A stretch of 23,315 bases of DNA, taken from positions 1-23,315 of the forward strand of contig DXXK01000054.1 in NCBI GenBank assembly GCA_019416425.1. The letters are read 5' to 3'. This DNA comes from Bacteroidales bacterium. GTDB taxonomy: Bacteria; Bacteroidota; Bacteroidia; Bacteroidales; Muribaculaceae. Both the position numbers and the translations under genes were made by a program. The notes beneath the pieces are model-generated. The model worked only from the letters and a program-made list of their open reading frames with translations, did no database searches and was not told the DNA's origin. Positions 1-7,733 of this stretch are shown piece after piece; position 1 is the first letter of the stretch; every line of letters starts with the position of its first letter.

Positions 1-108
1 GTGGCACTTCCCCTCCTTGGCCTGATCGCTGTCCGTAAAGTCAAGACTTCAGGTACACTGAACCGCCTGCAGCGGCGGTTGTCCCTACGCTTCACCCGCC
101 AGGCCTGA
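1..108 (+). CDS. C-terminal fragment of an unknown protein
   Basis: Frame 1 is open from the first base to a TGA at 106-108 and would encode 35 residues starting VALPLLGLIAVRKVK and ending RFTRQA. A short hydrophobic stretch followed by a very basic tail resembles the C-terminus of a membrane protein, but this is too short to assign. The gene would begin before the window. The stop is followed by about 130 bases of increasingly AT-rich DNA and then a promoter for the next gene, which fits the end of a transcription unit. It could also be chance reading through non-coding sequence. Confidence 0.35.
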   Translation: MALPLLGLIAVRKVKTSGTLNRLQRRLSLRFTRQA

Positions 109-200
109 TCCTCAAAGCCATCAAGTTCCCATACTTAAAAAATATTACATTTCTATTAAATTAATTTTAAATTTATGATAAGAATATGGAATTAAATGCG

Positions 201-208
201 TAAATTTG
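201..208 (+). promoter_or_regulatory. Bacteroidetes-type -7 box for the secreted protein/CotH pair
   Basis: TAAATTTG followed by C matches the Bacteroidetes -7 consensus TAnnTTTG and lies 29 bases before the ATG at 237, in an AT-rich stretch. A clear -33 element is not obvious. It would drive the two overlapping genes at 237-2155. Confidence 0.5.
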
Positions 209-236
209 CAATTGGAACGATATATTAAAACACACA

Positions 237-734
237 ATGAGATTTGCAGAACATTATCGTAGATTTTTGTCGGCATGCACTCTGGCAGGAGCATTGTTCA
301 CCGCGACAGTCGCGAATGCTCAGGATGCCGGGACAAAGCTAAAGATCACATTCACTGACGGCATGCAGTCAGTCATAGCGCTTACCGAAGATTTGCGCAT
401 GGATTTTGACAGCCAACATCTGCTCATACTCCAAAACAATGAGAATCCACGGATACTCCATATCCAGGACATAGCTCATTTCAGCTATGCCACGGACACT
501 TCAGGGATATCCGAAGTCACCGCTGATGCCGAGCCTACCATAAGATTCTCGGCTGACGGCGTCGGCGTATCAATACCAGGCACGCATCTATGCCGTGTTT
601 TCGACCTTAAGGGCGTGTTGCTTACGCAACAGGAGTTTGTTGATTCCTTTGACCTTGAATTCCGGAATCTTAGCACAGGCATGATCATACTACAGATTGA
701 CCAGGACAAGACCTTTAAATTTGTTGTGAAATGA
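237..734 (+). CDS. Small secreted protein with sorting-domain-like C-terminus
   Basis: This 165-residue protein has a clear signal peptide (basic start, hydrophobic core around residues 10-25, ANAQ cleavage region). The rest is predicted beta-rich. The last 60 residues, with a VFDLKGVLL segment and an ending LQIDQDKTFKFVVK, resemble the C-terminal immunoglobulin-like sorting domains of Bacteroidetes secreted proteins (type IX secretion style). The segment IRFSADGVGVSIPG fits the same domain type. The gene overlaps the CotH gene by four bases (ATGA), so the two are translationally coupled and probably work together at the cell surface. The exact function is unknown. The family resemblance is from memory of domain appearance, not a search. 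Confidence 0.7.
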   Translation: MRFAEHYRRFLSACTLAGALFTATVANAQDAGTKLKITFTDGMQSVIALTEDLRMDFDSQHLLILQNNENPRILHIQDIAHFSYATDTSGISEVTADAEPTIRFSADGVGVSIPGTHLCRVFDLKGVLLTQQEFVDSFDLEFRNLSTGMIILQIDQDKTFKFVVK

Positions 735-2155
735 AACAGATTCGACTTACAGCATATATCACGGCATTCATCATGGTGATGGCAACCCTGACCGCCTACG
801 CCTCCGATCCCCAGATGTTCGTCTATCGTAACGACAGCGTGTTCAACAGCACACATTTACGTTCGGGCGTAAACGTGACTCATTCCACATCCGGCTCCCC
901 GACGATTCATATCCAGGATGAAAATGGCGAGATGATTGATATACCTATGTCCTCAATAGACTCCTGCGTACTTCGGGTCGCAGACATTCCCACGCTGCAC
1001 ATCTCACTTCCGGACTATCCGGATGTCAAGGACATCTGGAGCAAGGAGGATTATGTCGATGCTGTTCTCAGCATCGAAGGCAACGGATACTGCGAGGACA
1101 TCGACAGCCTTAGACTCTCCCTGCGGGGTCGAGGCAATACTACATGGAACATGTACAAGAAGCCTATGCGCATGAAGTTCCCTAAGAAAATCTCGTTGTT
1201 CGGAATGGCCAAGCAGAAGAATTACGTGCTTCTTGCAAACTATATCGATGACTCATTGATGAAAAACGCCATAGCATTCTGGATAGCGCGGCGTTTAGGC
1301 GTGCCGTACGCCAACCATACAACGCCTGTAAACGTCATCATAAACGGCCATCCCAGGGGTTCATATCTAATAACTGAAAAAGTCGGCATTAATTCCGGCA
1401 GTGTGGATATAGACGAAACAAAAGGCATACTGTTTGAGCTCAGCGGCGAATATGACGAAAAGTATAAATTCAGGTCCGAGCCATATAACCTTCCTGTAAT
1501 GGTTAAGGATCCTGATTTCGATGAACTATACGAGGATAATCCCGATGGCCCCACACCCGACGGGATGCTTGAAATGTGGAAGGAGGATTTCAATCGTGTC
1601 CTCAGGTTGCTTGAGGCGGGAAGGAGTCAGAATACGTTCGACTGGGATAGTTTTGCGCGTGGACTTCTGTTGAACAATATATGCCTTAATGGAGAATTAG
1701 GACATCCTAAAAGCCTTTATATACATAAAGAACAGATCGGCACCGACGCGCTCTATAAATTTGGTCCGGTATGGGATTTTGACGCAGCGTTCAACATGCG
1801 TAAGCCAAATAAAGAGGGAGAATTTGTAGAAATGCCATTCTCGGCGGTCCTTGTGCTTCATCCCATGTTGCAGGACATTACAAATCGTCAGGAATTTAAG
1901 GACATATATAAAGAGGCCCTTCAAAAGTTTGCCTCGGAAGATATGGCGGACCTGATTGCCTTCATCAAGGAATATGCCGCTTTAATTGAGCCGAGTTCCA
2001 AGATGGACACAATGATTTGGCCGGAATCATACAGTCTGGACTGGTTTGACCGCAAACCGGCTTACAATGTCCGGGAAAGTGCCGACCGGTTATGTCAATG
2101 GCTGACCGAGCGAGTTGAGTTCCTGCTTGACAGGTCTGAACATGGATGGTTTTAA
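731..2155 (+). CDS. Secreted CotH-kinase family protein
   Basis: This 474-residue protein has an N-terminal signal peptide (hydrophobic residues 8-23, cleavage near TAYA/SD). A short beta domain (about 28-85) containing IHIQDENG resembles the preceding gene's protein, so the two share a module. The CotH-kinase domain follows: GRGNTTW at 133-139, KKPMRMKF and LFGMAKQKNYVLLANYID around 143-173, a VNVIINGHPRGSYLITE block near 200-217, and WDFD at 348-351. CotH kinases are atypical protein kinases, known from spore coats and widespread as secreted proteins in Bacteroidetes, where substrates are mostly unknown. The start overlaps the previous stop. A strong hairpin terminator lies 10 bases after the stop. 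Confidence 0.88.
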   Translation: MKQIRLTAYITAFIMVMATLTAYASDPQMFVYRNDSVFNSTHLRSGVNVTHSTSGSPTIHIQDENGEMIDIPMSSIDSCVLRVADIPTLHISLPDYPDVKDIWSKEDYVDAVLSIEGNGYCEDIDSLRLSLRGRGNTTWNMYKKPMRMKFPKKISLFGMAKQKNYVLLANYIDDSLMKNAIAFWIARRLGVPYANHTTPVNVIINGHPRGSYLITEKVGINSGSVDIDETKGILFELSGEYDEKYKFRSEPYNLPVMVKDPDFDELYEDNPDGPTPDGMLEMWKEDFNRVLRLLEAGRSQNTFDWDSFARGLLLNNICLNGELGHPKSLYIHKEQIGTDALYKFGPVWDFDAAFNMRKPNKEGEFVEMPFSAVLVLHPMLQDITNRQEFKDIYKEALQKFASEDMADLIAFIKEYAALIEPSSKMDTMIWPESYSLDWFDRKPAYNVRESADRLCQWLTERVEFLLDRSEHGWF

Positions 2156-2165
2156 TCACTGTCAG

Positions 2166-2191
2166 GGCCGCGGATTGACCGCGGCCTTTTT
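2166..2191 (+). terminator. Rho-independent terminator after the CotH gene
   Basis: A perfect 8-bp GC stem (GGCCGCGG / CCGCGGCC) with loop ATTGA is followed directly by five T residues. It lies 10 bases after the CotH stop. Confidence 0.9.
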
Positions 2192-2208
2192 ATTTCATTA
2201 AAATTTGT

Positions 2209-2216
2209 TAACTTTG
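2209..2216 (+). promoter_or_regulatory. Bacteroidetes-type -7 box for the porin gene
   Basis: TAACTTTG followed by C matches TAnnTTTG and lies about 50 bases before the porin ATG, just after the terminator of the previous unit. A -33 TTTG at the expected distance is not clear; the upstream sequence there is T-rich. Confidence 0.6.
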
Positions 2217-2266
2217 CAGTCTGATTTGATGAGGTCAAATAAGATTGTAATTAAAACAACTGACAA

Positions 2267-3445
2267 ATGAATGGAAAGTGGATTGTGACAATACTTGCTG
2301 CCTTGATGGCGACGGGACTCCATACTGTAGGAGCGGCCGAAACAACCTCCGACAGTGTCGCTGACGTACAGCCCAAGTTAAAGTTCCGGCCCGTTGGCCG
2401 GATTCTGCTGGATGGTGCCGTTTACGGTCCGGACGGCAACGGGTTCACCGATGGCGTACAGATTCCCGACCTCCGTGCAGGCGTTGCCGTGGACTACGGC
2501 AAATGGAGCGCCATGATCGATGTGGGATTCGGATACTTCAAGCTCAGCCTTAAGGACATCTACATTCAGTATAAATTCGATAAGGAGAATACAATCCGTG
2601 CCGGATACTTCTTCCATCAGTTCGGCTTGCAGACCTCGACAGGCGGAGCCAACAAGTGCGACATCGTCACTCCGGTCTCCGACACCTACTGGGGCAGCAT
2701 GAGCCGCAACATGGGCGTGATGTATACTCTCAATAAACCGCATTTCTTCATGGGCGCCAGCCTTCTGTTAGGCAACAACAACAGTATCACCGACGATAAG
2801 ATAACACGCGTCAGCTTCGGAGGCTTGGGACGGTTTGTATGGCGTCCGTATGCCGAGACGGGAAGGATGCTACAGGTCGGCGTCAGCGTGGGCTATCAGA
2901 GTCCCACGCACAAGCGTAACGCCGAGGGGCAGTCACAGCCCGGCTCGTTCACGCTCAGTTCCAACTTCCCGACACAGGTGGTGCGCGAGAAGATGATCGG
3001 GGCCACTATCGCCAATGCAGGCAACCAGTTCAAGATGACGCCGGAGCTGCTGCTCGGCCTTGACCGATTCGCTCTGGAGTCTCAGTATTACTACATGAAC
3101 ATCAACCGCATCGGGATGCCGCATTATCAGGCACAGGGTTGCTACGCATGGCTGCGTTGTCTGCTGTTGGGACAGCGTGAATACACCTACGCCCCTGCTG
3201 TGGCCGGCATCGCCAACCCGGGTCCCAAGACGCTGGAGATAGTGGCCGGATACGACTATGTCAACGCCAACTACAAAGACATACACGGCGGCATCAGCAA
3301 CGACTGGTCGCTGACGCTGAACTATTACTTCAACAAGTATGTCACCGCACGCCTCGGGTATCGCTACGCTTATGTGCGCGACAGTTCCGTCTGTCCCGAC
3401 CGCCATGAAAACATACTCCAGATGAGGTTCCAGTTCAAATTCTGA
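2267..3445 (+). CDS. OprP/OprO-type (phosphate-selective) outer-membrane porin
   Basis: This 392-residue protein has a signal peptide (residues 1-23, ending VGAAE). The body is a series of amphipathic beta strands typical of a 16-strand porin: repeated aromatic girdle patterns such as SAMIDVGFGYFKLSLKDIY, IRAGYFFHQFG and LEIVAGYDYVNANY, ending in LQMRFQFKF with the terminal Phe expected for the outer-membrane beta-barrel assembly signal. FKLSLKDIYIQYKF followed by IRAGYF is a hallmark arrangement of the phosphate-selective porin O/P family. In Bacteroidetes such proteins are often annotated this way without proven phosphate specificity. The gene has its own promoter and no clear terminator, so some read-through into the next gene is possible. 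Confidence 0.82.
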   Translation: MNGKWIVTILAALMATGLHTVGAAETTSDSVADVQPKLKFRPVGRILLDGAVYGPDGNGFTDGVQIPDLRAGVAVDYGKWSAMIDVGFGYFKLSLKDIYIQYKFDKENTIRAGYFFHQFGLQTSTGGANKCDIVTPVSDTYWGSMSRNMGVMYTLNKPHFFMGASLLLGNNNSITDDKITRVSFGGLGRFVWRPYAETGRMLQVGVSVGYQSPTHKRNAEGQSQPGSFTLSSNFPTQVVREKMIGATIANAGNQFKMTPELLLGLDRFALESQYYYMNINRIGMPHYQAQGCYAWLRCLLLGQREYTYAPAVAGIANPGPKTLEIVAGYDYVNANYKDIHGGISNDWSLTLNYYFNKYVTARLGYRYAYVRDSSVCPDRHENILQMRFQFKF

Positions 3446-3527
3446 GATTTTCCCTCACTATAGGCCCTTTCTGGCCCGGTTAATTGTTAAACAGATAGTA
3501 ACAGATTGAAAATAATAGACACAAGAT

Positions 3528-4142
3528 ATGAGACAGGTAAAATCGCAGGTAGTATATCTGCATGGATTGTCGTCATCGGGGCAATCCACCACATGCCAGC
3601 GGCTACGCCGCGCGCTGCCCAAGCATGAGGTTCTCACACCCGATATTCCCGTTCAGCCGGAAGTGGCCATCACGGAATTGAAACGGCTTGCCTCCATGCT
3701 GGAGCCCGATGCCGTGATTGTCGGCACGTCCATGGGTGGCATGTATGCCCAGATGTTCCGTGGATTCAGGCGGATCATCATCAACCCATCCTTCCACGTA
3801 AGCCGTCATCTGACCAAGATGATCGGCACGCGCCAGCCATTCCATAATCCGCGCAAGGACGGACTTACGGATTTCGAGGTCAACGACAAGCTTGTGAAGA
3901 AATTCGAGAAGATGGAGGCCCGGCAGTTCGACCCCAAGTTCGGAATCATCGGCAAGAACAAGGACTCCAAGGACCAGGTCTATGCCTTCTTCGGCACGCA
4001 GGACACCACCGTGAACTGCAAGGAGGAATACCTGGAGCACTACACCCAGTGCACCGACTTCGAAGGCGGCCATCGTCTCGACCCCGACACCACCCTCAAC
4101 CTCATCGTCCCCAAGATCCTGGAACTCAATCCCGCGAAATAA
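3528..4142 (+). CDS. YqiA-like alpha/beta-hydrolase (esterase family)
   Basis: This 204-residue protein is close to the usual size of the YqiA/YcfP hydrolase group. It has an oxyanion-hole region VYLHGLSSSG near the start, the nucleophile elbow GTSMGG (Ser around residue 68), an acid in FFGTQDTTV (around 155-160) and a final His in GGHRLD (around 182). These form a plausible Ser-Asp-His triad. The family cleaves small esters or thioesters in the cytoplasm; the physiological substrate is not established. No signal peptide is visible. It is the last host-like gene before the integrase, and a hairpin lies 40 bases after its stop. Confidence 0.82.
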   Translation: MRQVKSQVVYLHGLSSSGQSTTCQRLRRALPKHEVLTPDIPVQPEVAITELKRLASMLEPDAVIVGTSMGGMYAQMFRGFRRIIINPSFHVSRHLTKMIGTRQPFHNPRKDGLTDFEVNDKLVKKFEKMEARQFDPKFGIIGKNKDSKDQVYAFFGTQDTTVNCKEEYLEHYTQCTDFEGGHRLDPDTTLNLIVPKILELNPAK

Positions 4143-4181
4143 CGCCGGATGATTCTTGAAACAAAACACGATATGAAATAA

Positions 4182-4209
4182 AAGCTCCGGTTTATCAGAA
4201 CCGGAGCTT
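4182..4209 (+). terminator. Hairpin terminator after the hydrolase gene
   Basis: A perfect 11-bp inverted repeat (AAGCTCCGGTT / AACCGGAGCTT) with loop TATCAG. There is no T tract on the + side, but on the - strand the stem is followed by TTTATTTC, so it may work in both directions or mainly for - strand transcripts. It lies just before the AT-rich DNA where the element is inferred to begin. Confidence 0.65.
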
Positions 4210-4427
4210 AACTCTGAGCCGCGAGTGGGTTCACAACCATATTTTCAAGAGTATCTATTGGAATCTAAAAGAAATTAAATAGCTTGTGATTCAGAGCATT
4301 ATAAGAGTGGGACATTTTCTTTAATTCTTGAAAATTCCTTTATTTTGTCTAAAGTTTATACCTGGTTTATACCCGTATCAGAATAAATGATTATATTTGC
4401 ATTCAAAAGAATAAATAGGATTACGGC
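4210..4427. other. Intergenic junction between host-like DNA and the integrase gene
   Basis: These 218 bases contain no gene that I can support. The composition changes from GC-rich (up to about 4240) to AT-rich. A left attachment site would be expected here because the integrase is the first element gene. I see no tRNA gene, and the matching right-hand copy of any attachment repeat would lie beyond the window, so no att core can be named. Confidence 0.4.
4392..4399 (+). promoter_or_regulatory. Bacteroidetes-type -7 box for the integrase
   Basis: TATATTTG followed by C fits TAnnTTTG and lies 29 bases before the ATG at 4428, the same spacing as the promoter of the first secreted-protein gene. 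A -33 box is not clear. Confidence 0.5.
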
Positions 4428-5749
4428 ATGGTAAACAGGAAGAATTTTCGGGCTGACAATACATACATGATCAGCACCGACAGTACTGATAACCCGAAGC
4501 TGGGGGCAAAGGTTCTTAGCGACGGGCGAGAGAGTCTGTTTCTGGATTTCTATCTTGGCTATTCTATGGCTGTGAGTAGCAAGACCGGGAAGGAATATAA
4601 GAGGGTCAATAACAAACGCGAATTCTTGAGCCTCTATCTTTGGCAGGCTCCGAGAACTCCGCTTGAACGCCAACAGAACAAGGAAACGCTTGACTTAGCT
4701 AAAAAGATTCGCTACGAACGCGGTCAGGAACTTCTCGAAAATCAGGAAGGTTATCGCATTGGCAAGCAAAGAAAGAAGAGGTCAACTATCTCGACTTTAT
4801 GGCTGATTATCATGCCTCGTATACAAAGAAGGACGCTAACCAGATTCGTCGTGCCCGGACCGTGTTCATCGACTTCCTGATTGATCCGAAAGGGAAATTG
4901 CTACCGGAGAAAATAATGGGATCGATGACGAAAGAGGAGAAGGAGACCATCCGCAAAAGCAATGCAAAGAAAGAGGCAGAGAGGGAGAGGAAAGCACATG
5001 GGCTCGTTGTGCGTCCACAACAACTCACCAAAGACTTGATGAAGTCGTTCACGGAGTACCTCATCAACCGCTTCACAGGCGAAGGCGCTCACACGGTTTA
5101 TGGGCGTTTCAAGAAAATGATACTTGCCGCGCTCGACAAGGACATAATTGCAAAGAATCCGTGCCGAGGTGTCTCTATCAAGAAAGACTACGGTCAGCTC
5201 AAAAAGGAAATCCTAAGTCAGGAAGAAATCGTTCTGCTCGCCAATACACATTACGAAAAGGAGAATCCCGACATTCACCGTGCCTTTATCTTCTGTCTCT
5301 ACTGCGGCCTCCGCTGGTGCGATGTAAAAGACCTCACCTATGCCAACGTCGACTACTCTAACAAACTGCTGAAGTTTGAGCAAAGCAAGACCAAAGCCCA
5401 TAGCGCAGCCAGCGGAGTAGTCATTCCCCTCAATGACGGACTTCTGCACCTTATCGGTCAACCTAAGGATGGCAACCGCTATCAAATCATCTTCCCATTG
5501 CCGTCGCATACCATGTGTCTGAAAGCCTTGCGCCATTGGGTGGCTCGCGCTGGCATCCAGAAACATATCACTTGGCACTGCGCCCATCACAGTTGCGGAA
5601 CGAATCTTTTGAGTAATGGTGCTAATATTAAGACCGTAGCCAGCATTCTCGGCCACAGCGGCCTCGCCCACACCGAGAAATACACCCGCGCCGTCGATTC
5701 CCTCAAACAAGCCGCTATCGACTCCATGCCACCTTTGGAAATTGACTGA
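4428..5749 (+). pseudogene. Tyrosine recombinase/integrase, frameshifted and with a catalytic Arg changed to His
   Basis: Two frames together encode one Bacteroidales integrase of about 440 residues. The N-terminal Arm DNA-binding part runs from the ATG at 4428 to about 4770. The rest is in the -1 frame: the core-binding (SAM-like) domain begins around 4775 (EEVNYLDFM), and the catalytic domain runs to 5749. The switch falls in the A-rich stretch 4766-4780, consistent with loss of one base. In the catalytic part I see CGLRW (first Arg), a SKTKAH block (Lys), LGHSG and EKYTRAV (Tyr nucleophile). The usual HxxR box reads HCAH, so the second catalytic Arg is His. Two independent defects point to a dead gene. 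A -1 programmed frameshift could explain only the first. Confidence 0.8.
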
Positions 5750-5984
5750 TTAAATCATGTCATTTTATGAATTTACATCATCTCAAACGTATTGATATAA
5801 TCAGAAATGCATAAGTCTGCATCCATAAATCAAGTTGCTACAATAGATTAACAGCTCAATTTACTTACTCCAATGGTTCATTTACCCTTAATGGCAACCG
5901 ATGTACATTTTTTGATACAATCAAGATATCACGTAACTTTATAGCGTATAATTTCAATCAGAGCTATAGATTTTGACCGAGAGG

Positions 5985-6010
5985 AATAACATATTATGTA
6001 TAATGTTATT
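5985..6010. promoter_or_regulatory. Palindromic operator candidate over the cargo promoter
   Basis: Arms AATAACAT and ATGTTATT are perfect inverted repeats of 8 bp separated by ten bases (ATTATGTATA). The site lies about 30 bases upstream of the -7 box, where RNA polymerase would bind, so a dimeric repressor bound here could block transcription. The XRE-type protein encoded at 8830-9063 is the natural candidate; this link is inference. Confidence 0.45.
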
Positions 6011-6039
6011 CAAAATGCGCAAGTATTAAAATTATTTTG

Positions 6040-6047
6040 TATCTTTG
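6040..6047 (+). promoter_or_regulatory. Bacteroidetes-type -7 box for the cargo operon
   Basis: TATCTTTG followed by C matches TAnnTTTG well. It lies 62 bases before the first cargo ATG at 6109. It is the only strong promoter-like sequence I see before the chain of overlapping genes that follows. Confidence 0.6.
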
Positions 6048-6108
6048 CAGTTGGAATTATATTTTAAGACAACAATCATTATCGAATCCGACACCCTAAA
6101 TATCTAAA

Positions 6109-6807
6109 ATGAAACTGAAAAAAACAATATTATTTAATAAAATCTCAATCTCAAAATCGCTATCCACCGAACAGATTGAGAAGGCACTTACTATAGGCCG
6201 ATATTCTGATGACAAGGGCATTGGATTCACATCAATAGAAACTGAAGAAAATGAACTTACTCTTCGGATTCTAATCAAGACCCCTTCAGCTATTAAAAGT
6301 TATGACAATGAAAATGGCACTTTTGAAGAACAGGTCATATACATCTATAGTGAAGTAGAAGTATATTGGGATGTGAAGGCAGGCTTGATTTATACGACAT
6401 TCCCAAACAAATATTTCAGTAAAGTCAAGAATTTGATTTCAAATAGTTTGCCCAAACAAATAATCCTTGAAGATGTAGAGTTCCAGGGTGTCAAATTTAT
6501 TTCAAAATTAAAAGAAGAGGGCACATACAATGTCTTCATTACCGATTTGCTGATTCACAACTTTGTTTATAAAAACGAAGCTCGTGGTAGATTCTATGCC
6601 CATACAGATGATTATAAACTCGGAGAAGAACTATTGAACGAATATTCTTCAGATATAGCTAAAATAACTCTTCTTCTGGAACCCGTGAAAAAGCAGGAGT
6701 GTGATAAGTTCAAAATGTGCATTTCTTCAAGGAATTCTCTTCATATTGAAACTGAAGAAAACGCTTTTTTTAAGATATTGTCGTACTTAAAACATCAGAT
6801 TCAATAA
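6109..6807 (+). CDS. Unknown protein, first gene of the cargo operon
   Basis: This 232-residue protein matches no family I recognise. It has no signal peptide or membrane segment and looks like a soluble mixed alpha/beta protein, with beta-like stretches (ELTLRILIKTP, EQVIYIYSEVEVYWDV) and a helical C-terminus. The coding DNA is clearly more AT-rich than the host-like genes to the left, suggesting horizontal origin. Its TAA shares one base with the ATG of the next gene (TAATG), so the two are translationally coupled. The coupling suggests that it is a partner or accessory of the nuclease-like protein that follows. Its function cannot be stated from sequence alone. Confidence 0.7.
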   Translation: MKLKKTILFNKISISKSLSTEQIEKALTIGRYSDDKGIGFTSIETEENELTLRILIKTPSAIKSYDNENGTFEEQVIYIYSEVEVYWDVKAGLIYTTFPNKYFSKVKNLISNSLPKQIILEDVEFQGVKFISKLKEEGTYNVFITDLLIHNFVYKNEARGRFYAHTDDYKLGEELLNEYSSDIAKITLLLEPVKKQECDKFKMCISSRNSLHIETEENAFFKILSYLKHQIQ

Positions 6808-7733
6808 TGGAAGACCAGTCTTACAACGGTTCTGTCTGGAATAAACAGGCTTATGCCCTTTTACAAAATTTTGGGTGGCGGAGAATTGGTGATTATGATA
6901 TGGATGTTACCGGTCATGACCATAAGGATGTCGGAATCGACACAATAGTTTCTTTTGAAACGCCCCTGAAGACGAAACCGCAACTTGCGATTTTAGAATC
7001 CAAAAGATACTTGACAACATCATTCAGCCAGTCCAACCTTATCGATTGGATTAAGCGGTTAGACACGAAAATTAACAAGCTAAAGAATTCGGCAGAATTT
7101 CAAGAAAAATTCCCAATTGTTACCGAGTGCACAACTTTGGATACGGGTATTATTGCATTGTGGTTTTATGATGTAATGAAGTTTCAGGAATACTATCCCA
7201 CGCTTCAGAATTATTTATCTCAGATCACCTTGACATCTCGTTCTACTCGAAAAGCTGGTTTGAGTAAAATCTATTTTCTGGCAAATGATCGATTAATGCG
7301 ACTTTTTGCCCTTGATGAGGTGCTTCGAGAATTAACCGCCGATGGGGAAAAGGAAGTAGTATTTGTGTATTCTCCGCATTTCATTAGTTGGAATTGCATA
7401 CAAAGATCAAAGGTTTTGACCATTGAATCCCTATTCTCCGATATTATTTTTGCCGAGATTAGAGATGTCAACGACAAAAGCAATGTCGAAACTTTAATTT
7501 TCTATTTTGGCTCGAAAGATATTAAAAGTTTCGAATTCGTCAAAAGGGCTTTTGCATCCACAGTACAATGGGAAAAATCTCATCCAGTAGTTCTCTACGT
7601 TTATGGGGCTGACGATGATTTCAGAAAAATAAAACCAGATGTGACAGGTCGTATTTTCGAAGGATTTAACATAAGAATATGTCATATGTCCGAAAATTAC
7701 CAACTGCCTGGCAAATATCAGAACATTGATTAA
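6807..7733 (+). CDS. PD-(D/E)XK nuclease-like protein
   Basis: This 308-residue protein has an N-terminal region (about 8-70) that fits the restriction-endonuclease-like fold. A first helix (NKQAYALLQNFGW) is followed by Asp45 in VGIDTIV and by Glu64-x-Lys66 in AILESKRY, at the spacing expected of the D...ExK active site. A further helix (SFSQSNLIDWIKRLDTKI) follows. The C-terminal 200 residues are not recognised but contain alternating beta/alpha stretches (EKEVVFVYSPHF, VVLYVYGADDDF). It is coupled on both sides by one-base TAATG overlaps. A role as a DNA-cutting effector of the defence operon, or of a small separate system with its two unknown neighbours, is inference. The nuclease fold is my reading of the motif, not a search. 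Confidence 0.7.
   Translation: MEDQSYNGSVWNKQAYALLQNFGWRRIGDYDMDVTGHDHKDVGIDTIVSFETPLKTKPQLAILESKRYLTTSFSQSNLIDWIKRLDTKINKLKNSAEFQEKFPIVTECTTLDTGIIALWFYDVMKFQEYYPTLQNYLSQITLTSRSTRKAGLSKIYFLANDRLMRLFALDEVLRELTADGEKEVVFVYSPHFISWNCIQRSKVLTIESLFSDIIFAEIRDVNDKSNVETLIFYFGSKDIKSFEFVKRAFASTVQWEKSHPVVLYVYGADDDFRKIKPDVTGRIFEGFNIRICHMSENYQLPGKYQNID

Larger units (their letters stand above)
5750..6108. other. AT-rich intergenic region upstream of the cargo operon
   Basis: There is no supportable gene in these 359 bases. The left part (5750-5980) is AT-rich without clear repeats; no strong terminator for the integrase gene is visible. The right part holds a 26-bp palindrome (5985-6010) and a -7 promoter box (6040-6047), listed separately. 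Confidence 0.6.

Noticed and set aside
4205..4240. tRNA 3' end as an integration site
   Set aside because: The GAGCCGCGAGTGGGTTC stretch looks tRNA-like at first, but on neither strand does a T-arm with a TTCRA loop and a closing 5-bp stem form.
4766..4780. Programmed -1 frameshift in the integrase as the main explanation
   Set aside because: A slippery A-AAG is present, but chromosomal integrases of this family normally use one frame, and the additional Arg to His change favours decay. Left open as an alternative.
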